This document shows, in pieces, positions 1 to 5,471 of a stretch of DNA of 7,396 bases (position 1 is the first letter of the stretch; every line of letters starts with the position of its first letter). Source of the DNA: Bacillota bacterium. GTDB taxonomy: Bacteria > Bacillota > Bacilli > Bacillales > Cytobacillaceae. The notes beneath the pieces are model-generated. The model was not told the DNA's origin, made no database searches, and saw only the letters and a program-made list of their open reading frames with translations. The stretch spans positions 1-7,396 of the forward strand of contig JAUZPT010000141.1 in the NCBI GenBank assembly GCA_030705745.1, written 5' to 3'. Both the position numbers and the translations under genes were made by a program.

Positions 1-672
1 ATGAATCCCGCCCACCGTGACAGAATCGCCTTTTTACGAATCTGTTCCGGGAAATTTGAACGCGGCATGTCGGTCAATATCCCGCGTTTAGGGAAACAAA
101 TCAAGCTGGCCCAATCGACTTCCTTTATGGCGGAAGAGCGGAATACGGTGGATGAAGCTGTCAGCGGTGACATCATTGGGTTGTATGATCCGGGTACGTA
201 CCAAATCGGCGATACGATCACTAGCGGGAAAGACGATTTTCATTACGAACGCCTGCCGCAATTTACCCCGGAATTATTCGTCAGGGTATCAGCCAAAAAC
301 GTCATGAAGCAAAAATCCTTTTATAAAGGCATACAGCAGCTTGTTCAGGAAGGTGCCATTCAGCTTTTCAAAACGGTAAAAACGGACGAATATTTGCTAG
401 GAGCGGTAGGTCAGCTTCAGTTTGAAGTTTTTGAACATCGTATGAAAAGTGAATATAGTGCAGATGTCCTTATGGAGCGTCAAGGTTCCAAGGTTGCAAG
501 ATGGATTGAGGGCGATACGGTGGATGAAAATTTATCAAGTTCTCGAAGCCTGTTGGTGAGGGACCGCTATGATCAGTACGTGTTTTTATTTGAAAATGAA
601 TTTGCGCTCAGATGGTTCCAGGATAAAAATCCGAATGTAAAATTGTATAATCCGATGGATATGAACGAATAG
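1..672 (+). CDS. prfC: Peptide chain release factor 3 (RF3), C-terminal part
   Basis: RF3 is a cytoplasmic translational GTPase that removes RF1/RF2 from the ribosome after peptide release. What is seen is 223 residues ending in a TAA stop. They begin with [11 protein letters not shown], which matches the internal start of the RF3 beta-barrel domain II (MDPKHRDRVAF in E. coli as I recall it). Domain II covers about residues 1-85, including [20 protein letters not shown] and the IGDT motif at 69-72. The RF3 C-terminal domain III covers about 86-216 and includes PQFTPELF, a [17 protein letters not shown] stretch and [10 protein letters not shown]. Family members are about 520-530 residues, so some 300 residues with the GTPase domain lie before base 1. 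The ATG at base 1 is therefore an internal methionine and not the true start. EF-G and tetracycline-resistance proteins are related, but these motifs are specific to RF3. The frame is intact and a terminator follows. Confidence 0.95.
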   Translation: MNPAHRDRIAFLRICSGKFERGMSVNIPRLGKQIKLAQSTSFMAEERNTVDEAVSGDIIGLYDPGTYQIGDTITSGKDDFHYERLPQFTPELFVRVSAKNVMKQKSFYKGIQQLVQEGAIQLFKTVKTDEYLLGAVGQLQFEVFEHRMKSEYSADVLMERQGSKVARWIEGDTVDENLSSSRSLLVRDRYDQYVFLFENEFALRWFQDKNPNVKLYNPMDMNE

Positions 673-727
673 AAATTACGGCGGACTGCTTTATGAATTA
701 GTTTATTGCTGAAATGAAACATTTACA

Positions 728-780
728 ACACACGGCCTTTCACCTATGAAAAAGTCGTGTGTTTTTTTGTTGTTTTTTTT
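728..780 (+). terminator. Rho-independent terminator of prfC
   Basis: The perfect 7-bp arms ACACACG (728-734) and CGTGTGT (756-762) enclose a 21-base loop. Part of the loop can pair further (TCA 740-742 with TGA 747-749). A run of seven T follows directly (762-768), and a second run of eight T lies at 773-780. It sits about 55 bases past the prfC stop and ends that transcription unit before the EAL gene. Confidence 0.85.
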
Positions 781-838
781 AAAGAGTTATCATTATTTCT
801 TCGTGTGTTTCTTTGATAAAATAAGAATATTGACCTAT

Positions 839-844
839 AGGAGG
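839..844 (+). promoter_or_regulatory. Strong ribosome binding site of the EAL gene
   Basis: A perfect AGGAGG lies 8 bases before the ATG at 853 and fixes that start. I could not identify a convincing promoter in 781-838. TAAAAT at 817-822 resembles a -10 box, but nothing like TTGACA lies 16-18 bases before it. Confidence 0.85.
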
Positions 845-852
845 AACTTTCA

Positions 853-1857
853 ATGAATTGCATTCAATGCGGAATCCCATTTTCTTTGCACGAAAATGGA
901 TATCTTTATATTAAATCCACCGAAGATTTGTCGGAGCTTTCGTTTGAGTTTCTTGGGGAGAGTGTATGGGTAACCGAGTATGACGGATATTCCCGTTTAA
1001 TCAATAAAATAGAAAACGTACGAAATTGTTCGAGTAGCAGTTCAGCAGCATTAAGCTCAAAAAAAGTACTTCCTGCCTTTACAGTTCCTGTGCAACAGCT
1101 AATGGTCAGGCTACAGCATTCAGAAACAGTTTCTCTTATTCAATCGGGGAGCTTAATCAGTTATCTGCAGCCAATCATTGAACTTCAAAAGAATGGAGAT
1201 CTTTTTGGATATGAATCATTGCTTCGAACTGGGGGAGAGGAGCAGATATCTCCGGGGATCTTGTTTAGCATAGCGGAACAGAGCGGAATGTTATCCCTTC
1301 TTGATCAGCGTGCTCGTGAAGCAGCGATCAAGGCAAAAAAAGAACATTTAAAACAAGGGATAAAAAGCTTTATTAACTTTTTGCCATCAACGATTTATAA
1401 TCCCGACTTTTGTCTACAGCATACGTTTGAACTTGTCAGAAAATACGATATCGATCCGGCCGACCTTGTTTTTGAAGTGGTGGAAACGGAGAAAATTGAG
1501 AATATTTCACATTTAAAGAAAGTGCTTGAAACGTATAAACGGGAGGGAATGAAAGTGGCCCTTGATGATGTCGGAGCAGGTTTCTCAACATTGGAAGTAT
1601 TAAAAATACTCAATCCGGACATTGTGAAAATCGATCGTCAGTTTATTGATCATTGTGACCAGGAATCAAGGAAGCAACAATTTTTGGCTGAAGTCATGAA
1701 GCTTTCAAGAGAGTTGAATATAACCGTATTGGCGGAAGGAATTGAGAGAGCAGAAGAGTTGGAATATTGTAGAACACATGGAGTACATTTGGCACAAGGA
1801 TATTTAATCGGTAAGCCAACCCAGCAGCCCTCCATACCAAAGGAATTAGTAAAATAA
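853..1857 (+). CDS. EAL-domain cyclic di-GMP phosphodiesterase with Cys-containing N-terminal region
   Basis: This 334-residue soluble protein is predicted to hydrolyse the second messenger c-di-GMP to pGpG. The EAL domain covers about residues 92-325, and all the residues expected for metal binding and catalysis are present. They are the signature in the form ESLLR (121-125, usually EALLR), N175 in NFLP, E208 in FEVVE, D238-D239 in LDDVGAGFS, K259 in VKIDRQF, E295 in LAEGIE and Q315 in AQGYLIGKP. An active enzyme is therefore likely, rather than a degenerate receptor. The first 90 residues form no domain I recognise: they start MNCIQC (Cys3, Cys6), carry Cys59, and end in a Ser-rich linker at 60-69. 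There is no transmembrane segment, GGDEF, PAS or HDOD domain, so it differs in layout from the B. subtilis EAL proteins YkuI and YuxH. Hairpin terminators on both sides make it look monocistronic. The EAL assignment is certain; the physiological role is unknown. Confidence 0.93.
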   Translation: MNCIQCGIPFSLHENGYLYIKSTEDLSELSFEFLGESVWVTEYDGYSRLINKIENVRNCSSSSSAALSSKKVLPAFTVPVQQLMVRLQHSETVSLIQSGSLISYLQPIIELQKNGDLFGYESLLRTGGEEQISPGILFSIAEQSGMLSLLDQRAREAAIKAKKEHLKQGIKSFINFLPSTIYNPDFCLQHTFELVRKYDIDPADLVFEVVETEKIENISHLKKVLETYKREGMKVALDDVGAGFSTLEVLKILNPDIVKIDRQFIDHCDQESRKQQFLAEVMKLSRELNITVLAEGIERAEELEYCRTHGVHLAQGYLIGKPTQQPSIPKELVK

Positions 1858-1881
1858 AGCATCATACATAAAGCTGAAATT

Positions 1882-1912
1882 GGCAGTGTTATGATGTTCA
1901 CTGTCTTTTTTT
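1882..1912 (+). terminator. Rho-independent terminator of the EAL gene
   Basis: GGCAGTG (1882-1888) pairs with CACTGTC (1899-1905) with one G-T pair across a 10-base loop, and seven T follow (1906-1912). It starts 25 bases after the stop codon. The loop also contains TATGATG (1890-1896), which is the exact complement of CATCATA at 1860-1866. Confidence 0.8.
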
Positions 1913-1952
1913 CTTTTAATTATCTCAATTATTTAAATAGAAAATAATATAA

Positions 1953-1968
1953 TACTGAAAATTCAGTA
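1953..1968. promoter_or_regulatory. Palindrome upstream of the SDR promoter, possible operator
   Basis: TACTGAA (1953-1959) and TTCAGTA (1962-1968) form a perfect inverted repeat around two A. It ends 6 bases before the -35 box of the SDR-ALDH promoter, a usual place for a dimeric regulator to bind. It does not match the B. subtilis FadR operator as I remember it. No regulator gene is nearby to pair with it. Confidence 0.4.
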
Positions 1969-1974
1969 AAATAA

Positions 1975-2004
1975 TTGACGGACTATTTTCATTGCGGCTA
2001 CAAT
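1975..2004 (+). promoter_or_regulatory. SigA-type promoter of the SDR-ALDH operon
   Basis: The -35 box TTGACG (1975-1980) and -10 box TACAAT (1999-2004) each match consensus at five of six positions and are separated by 18 bases. Transcription would start near 2011, leaving a leader of about 70 bases before the ATG at 2082. No riboswitch-like structure is evident in that leader. Confidence 0.75.
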
Positions 2005-2081
2005 GAAGGTATACATTGTGTGGTATTTTTTTGAAATTTGTTAGGTAGGTTATTTCGCATTTGGCAAAGGGGTCAAGAATA

Positions 2082-3179
2082 ATGGAGAATGGCTATTTTT
2101 TCACAGGTTTTCCCGGATTTATATCGAATCAGCTAATACGAGAAGTACTTCGGAAAAATAACGGACAGGGGAAAGTATTTGTATTAGTGTTGCCCAATAT
2201 GTTAACGAAGGCGGAACTTGAAAAAAATGAAATCATATCAGAATATGGACTAGGTGAAGACCAGTTTCAACTCGTTGAAGGTGACATTACTCAATCCTCG
2301 TTGATGATTGGTCCGGATGTTCAACAAAAAATTCGTCCGCAAATCACGCATGTGTTTCATCTCGCGGCAATTTATGACCTTGCTGTTCCTAGGGATTTGG
2401 CCTATAAAGTAAACGTCATAGGAACTAGGAATATGAACGAGTGGGTAAGGGAGCTTCCCTCATTAAAGAGGTATACGTATTTTAGCACGGCGTATGTCGC
2501 GGGAAAAAGGGAAGGAAAGCTTTATGAATCGGAATTGATTCAACCTGATTCATTTAAAAACCATTATGAAGAAACGAAATATAAAGCAGAGGTCCTTGTT
2601 GAAGAATTGAAAAAGGAAGTTCCGACAACCATCATTCGCCCAGGCATTGTAAAAGGGCATTCCAAAACCGGTGAGACGATAAAATTTGATGGACCGTATT
2701 TCATTATGAATTTTATTGACCGGCTCCGTTTTCTCCCGTTTATTCCTAAACTAGGCACAGAGGATGCCGTTGTGAATCTTGTTCCGATTGATTATATTAT
2801 TGAAGCGACAACGTATCTTGCTTTTCTGGACAAAGGTGAAGGAAAAACATACCACTTAACCGATCCAACGCCTTATAGAGTTACCGATTTATATGAAATG
2901 ATGATGGAAGAACTGCTTAAAAAGAAGCCAGTTGGAAGACTTCCTTTATCCGCGGCAAAACTAGGGCTGTCATTAAGAAGTGTTCGCCGGTTTCTCGGCG
3001 TTGAAAAAGAAGCGCTTGATTATTTTACGTGGATGGGCAGGTTTGATTGCTCACTCGCTCAGTCAGATTTAAAAGATTCCGGAATCGAATGTCCGGATTT
3101 CAAGGAAGGATTAACAGCAATGGTTTCCTTCTTTTTAAATAACAAAAAAAATCCTTTGTATCAAATAAAAATTAATTGA
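2082..3179 (+). CDS. Extended SDR oxidoreductase, fatty acyl-CoA/thioester reductase type
   Basis: This cytoplasmic NAD(P)-dependent reductase belongs to the extended SDR group, most like the NAD_binding_4 (male-sterility/fatty acyl-CoA reductase) branch. The N-terminal Rossmann motif is TGFPGFIS (residues 8-15), where the usual third glycine is replaced by serine. It is followed by GDIT (67-70), HLAA (93-96), the active-site strand FSTAYVAG (134-141) and the catalytic YEETK (Y162, K166). RPG at 186-188 and a C-terminal substrate-binding part follow. I chose ATG 2082 (365 residues) because AAAGGGG (2066-2072) lies 9 bases before it and the Rossmann strand begins there. A TTG at 2061 in the same frame would place that site inside the gene. 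The gene ends 16 bases before the aldehyde dehydrogenase start, so the two are surely co-transcribed. A thioester or acyl-CoA to aldehyde reduction is plausible, but a sugar or sterol-like substrate cannot be excluded. Confidence 0.85.
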   Translation: MENGYFFTGFPGFISNQLIREVLRKNNGQGKVFVLVLPNMLTKAELEKNEIISEYGLGEDQFQLVEGDITQSSLMIGPDVQQKIRPQITHVFHLAAIYDLAVPRDLAYKVNVIGTRNMNEWVRELPSLKRYTYFSTAYVAGKREGKLYESELIQPDSFKNHYEETKYKAEVLVEELKKEVPTTIIRPGIVKGHSKTGETIKFDGPYFIMNFIDRLRFLPFIPKLGTEDAVVNLVPIDYIIEATTYLAFLDKGEGKTYHLTDPTPYRVTDLYEMMMEELLKKKPVGRLPLSAAKLGLSLRSVRRFLGVEKEALDYFTWMGRFDCSLAQSDLKDSGIECPDFKEGLTAMVSFFLNNKKNPLYQIKIN

Positions 3180-3183
3180 AGTC

Positions 3184-3189
3184 AGGTGA
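3184..3189 (+). promoter_or_regulatory. Ribosome binding site that decides the ALDH start
   Basis: AGGTGA directly abuts an ATG at 3190, leaving no spacer, but lies 6 bases before a second in-frame ATG at 3196. The second ATG is therefore the better start. Confidence 0.65.
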
Positions 3190-3195
3190 ATGAAG

Positions 3196-4734
3196 ATGCA
3201 TTCAGCGCATGAAAGACTCCAGGCAATCTCTCCTTCAACAGGGAAACTTTTGGGGGAAATTGATGAAACGCCCATTCAGCATGTCGATGTTTTTTACGAA
3301 AAAAGCAAAATGGCTTTTAACCAATGGAGCGAGTTGCCTGTGTCCCAACGGCTCGAGTACCTAAAAAAGCTTAAAGAGTATATGGTCGAGAACATAGAAG
3401 TAATCGCTAAAACGATTGCCGACGATACGGGGAAAGTCCTCACAGAGGCATTGGTCGCAGACATCATGCCGACATTAGATGCCATCCAGCATATTTGCCA
3501 GCATGGAACTAAAATGTTAAAAAGGGAAAAAATAAAAACACCATTACTGCTGATCGGCAAAAAATCGTTTGTTGAATATATGCCAAGAGGCGTTGTCCTT
3601 GTTATTTCGCCGTGGAATTATCCTCTTCAGCTCGCGGTTGTGCCTATGATCAGTGCGTTGGCGGCAGGAAATACAGTTATCCTCAAGCCTTCAGAAGTTA
3701 CTCCTCTCGTCGGAAAATGCATTGAAGAACTTTTTATCAGTGCAGGTTTTCCAGATGGTGTGGTTCAGGTAGCACATGGAGGAAAAGAAGTAGGAGCTGC
3801 CTTTACAAATGGAAGTCCTGATTACATTTTTTTTACGGGATCGGTTCGTACGGGTAAAATTATTCAGGAAGTCGCAGCTAAAAATTTGGTTCCCACTACG
3901 CTTGAACTTGGAGGAAAGGACCCTCTTATTGTGTTTGCAGACGCAAACCTTGAACGGGCGGCAAAAGGTGCTGTTTGGGCTGCGTTTACGAATAGTGGAC
4001 AAGTATGTATGAGTGCGGAGCGGCTTTACGTGGAAAAATCAGTGTATCCACGCTTTTTGGAACTGTTGAAAAAGGAAGTAGACAAGCTTGTACAGGGCAA
4101 TGATGAAAATAGCGACATCGGCACAATGACCTTTCCTGCGCAAGTCGAGATTGTGAAGAAGCAATTGGATGAAGCCCTCTCCAGAGGCGCGGAGCTCGTT
4201 ACGGGAGTTCCTTCCCATCTATGGCAAAAAGGAATGTACTTGCCTCCAACGATCGTAAAAAATGTAACTCATGACATGAAGATCATACAGGAGGAGGCGT
4301 TTGGTCCGCTTTTGCCTGTCGTTCCATTCGAAACGGAGGAACAGGCGATCACTTTGGCGAACGATACAGTGTATGGTTTGAATGCGAGTGTGTGGACACA
4401 CGATCGAGCGAAGGCTCGTCGAGTTGCCTCAAGGCTCGTCTCCGGGGCAGTAGTCATCAATGATGTCATTGTGACAGTGGCACACCATGGCTTGCCATTC
4501 GGAGGAACTAAGCAAAGCGGTATAGGCAGGTATCATGGTAGCGGTGGATTACGAACTTTTTGCCACGAGAAGGCAATAATGGAGGATAGCGGCAGAAGAA
4601 AGAGCGAAATTCAGTGGTACCCATATAAGGGGAAATACCCGTTGTTTTTAAATTTGTTTAAAAGTTATTTCCAATCCAAGCGCAATTGGTCCACTTTTGC
4701 GCGAATGTACATAAAACTGTTGAAAAGAAATTGA
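3196..4734 (+). CDS. NAD(P)-dependent aldehyde dehydrogenase, class-3/fatty-aldehyde-like
   Basis: It oxidises an aldehyde to the carboxylic acid with NAD(P)+. It has 512 residues from ATG 3196, or 514 from the poorly spaced ATG at 3190; numbering here is from 3190. The full ALDH set is present: PWNYP with N143, LKPSE with K166, FTGS (215-218), LELGGKDP with E239, the catalytic C273 in GQVCMS and EEAFGP with E369. The end motif, PFGGTKQSGIGRYHG followed by a TFCHEK, is typical of the branch containing class 3 and fatty aldehyde dehydrogenases. After about residue 470 there is a tail of some 40 residues rich in aromatic and basic residues (QWYPYKGKYPLFLNLFKSYF). Such a tail could hold the enzyme at the membrane, as in fatty aldehyde dehydrogenases; this is inference. 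Co-transcription with the upstream SDR suggests that the two enzymes share an aldehyde intermediate. The true substrate is not visible from sequence. Confidence 0.93.
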   Translation: MHSAHERLQAISPSTGKLLGEIDETPIQHVDVFYEKSKMAFNQWSELPVSQRLEYLKKLKEYMVENIEVIAKTIADDTGKVLTEALVADIMPTLDAIQHICQHGTKMLKREKIKTPLLLIGKKSFVEYMPRGVVLVISPWNYPLQLAVVPMISALAAGNTVILKPSEVTPLVGKCIEELFISAGFPDGVVQVAHGGKEVGAAFTNGSPDYIFFTGSVRTGKIIQEVAAKNLVPTTLELGGKDPLIVFADANLERAAKGAVWAAFTNSGQVCMSAERLYVEKSVYPRFLELLKKEVDKLVQGNDENSDIGTMTFPAQVEIVKKQLDEALSRGAELVTGVPSHLWQKGMYLPPTIVKNVTHDMKIIQEEAFGPLLPVVPFETEEQAITLANDTVYGLNASVWTHDRAKARRVASRLVSGAVVINDVIVTVAHHGLPFGGTKQSGIGRYHGSGGLRTFCHEKAIMEDSGRRKSEIQWYPYKGKYPLFLNLFKSYFQSKRNWSTFARMYIKLLKRN

Positions 4735-4736
4735 TA

Positions 4737-4765
4737 CTTATCGTATTCAGGATAAGAACTTTTTT
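4737..4765 (+). terminator. Possible weak terminator after the SDR-ALDH operon
   Basis: CTTATC (4737-4742) and GATAAG (4751-4756) can form a 6-bp, mostly A/T stem 3 bases after the stop. Six T (4760-4765) follow after a gap of three bases. The stem is short, so read-through into the membrane-protein gene is possible. Confidence 0.4.
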
Positions 4766-4841
4766 AAATCATCACTATTTTTGCCTGTTTCTGGTTAATC
4801 TAAAAAAGGAATAAAATTACCAGAAAAAAGCGGGTAGGAGA

Positions 4842-5309
4842 ATGAAGAAGCTTAGTAAACTAGAAGCAATACTATGGAATGTCGCCTTACCCGGGTTTAG
4901 CCAGCTGCTGGCAGGGGACTATATAAAAGGTTTATTATTCGTGGCTCTGGAATTTATTATTAATGTTAAAAGCCATTTTAATCTTGGTATTTTGTATAGT
5001 TTTGTCGGAAAGATGGATCGTTCATATGCAACTATGGATTTCCAGTGGCTCATGTTTTATCCGTGTGTTTATATGTTTGCTATCTGGGATGCATACAGAT
5101 ATGCGATGCCTCCAGACGAAAAACTATCATTTTTACCATTTGTTTTTGCGGCCTATTCCGTAACCATTGGGATCATGTACTCAAAGGAAATTAATTTATT
5201 TGGCATCAATCTTGGACCTGTATTTTTACCAATGCTTTTTTTAGTGCCTGGTATTTTCATTGGATTATTAGTCAGACATATACTAATTAAAAAGTCTTTT
5301 CAAAAGTGA
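4842..5309 (+). CDS. Small multi-pass membrane protein, unknown function
   Basis: This is a 155-residue hydrophobic protein without catalytic motifs. After a short basic start (MKKLSK), a segment with LPGFSQLLAGDYIKG (residues 16-30) resembles the glycine-containing turn of TM2-domain-like proteins (PGxGQxxxG...KG). Hydrophobic stretches that probably cross the membrane lie at about 28-43, 67-87, 96-113 and 124-147, and the C-terminus is basic (KKSFQK). I think similar conserved proteins occur in other Bacillaceae but do not know a function. The ATG at 4842 has AGGAG (4836-4840) only one base before it, which is unusually tight. No other ATG, GTG or TTG lies close by in frame, and the N-terminal sequence looks complete. 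Transcription may come from the ALDH operon or from a weak promoter in 4766-4835; I could not identify one. Confidence 0.8.
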   Translation: MKKLSKLEAILWNVALPGFSQLLAGDYIKGLLFVALEFIINVKSHFNLGILYSFVGKMDRSYATMDFQWLMFYPCVYMFAIWDAYRYAMPPDEKLSFLPFVFAAYSVTIGIMYSKEINLFGINLGPVFLPMLFLVPGIFIGLLVRHILIKKSFQK

Positions 5310-5331
5310 ATTATTCATTGTTTTTTCTAAG

Positions 5332-5373
5332 AAAGCTTTAAATCAGTGTCTGCTGATTTGAAGCTTTTTTTTT
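5332..5373 (+). terminator. Strong rho-independent terminator after the membrane-protein gene
   Basis: A 15-bp stem pairs 5332-5346 with 5353-5367 with a single G-T pair around a 6-base loop (TGTCTG). It runs into nine T (5365-5373). It lies 23 bases past the stop codon and cleanly separates this gene from the DUF5667 gene. The A-rich foot could also make it work in the other direction. Confidence 0.93.
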
Positions 5374-5397
5374 AGTGATTTCAAATAATATATTAGT

Positions 5398-5427
5398 ACC
5401 CCCATAAATGAGAGGCATGAATTCGTA
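5398..5427 (+). promoter_or_regulatory. SigI-type promoter upstream of the DUF5667 gene
   Basis: ACCCCC (5398-5403) is followed 20 bases later by CGTA (5424-5427). From memory, the SigI promoters of B. subtilis and Clostridium thermocellum have a -35 element of the ACCCCC type and a -10 element of the CGWA type; with this spacing CGTA would sit at about -10 to -7. Transcription would begin near 5434, leaving a leader of about 38 bases. It is the only ACCCCC I saw in intergenic DNA here, no good SigA promoter lies in 5374-5460, and sigI itself is the next gene but one. Confidence 0.65.
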
Positions 5428-5458
5428 ACTATTAGTGAAAGCGATCGCAAAAAACTAT

Positions 5459-5465
5459 GAGGTGA
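5459..5465 (+). promoter_or_regulatory. Ribosome binding site supporting a TTG start
   Basis: GAGGTGA lies 6 bases before the TTG at 5472. The next in-frame ATG is at codon 20, inside the signal peptide, so TTG is the true start. Confidence 0.85.
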
Positions 5466-5471
5466 ATACAA

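Noticed and set aside
1..3. ATG at base 1 as a true gene start of a short protein
   Set aside because: The sequence matches the middle of RF3, so this is an internal methionine and the gene continues to the left of the window.
2061..2081. TTG at 2061 as the start of the SDR, adding seven residues
   Set aside because: No ribosome binding site at a proper distance lies before it, and the AAAGGGG site that serves ATG 2082 would fall inside the gene. The SDR fold begins right after Met 2082.
3190..3195. ATG at 3190 as the start of the aldehyde dehydrogenase
   Set aside because: It touches the ribosome binding site with no spacer. The ATG at 3196 has a 6-base spacer and loses only two residues.
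4812..4817. TAAAAT as a -10 box for the membrane-protein gene
   Set aside because: No -35-like hexamer lies 16-18 bases upstream and there is no TG extension. It is too weak to call.
5441..5448. GCGATCGC octamer palindrome in the leader of the DUF5667 gene
   Set aside because: A single self-complementary octamer with no second copy in the window and no known role in Bacillaceae. It is most likely chance.
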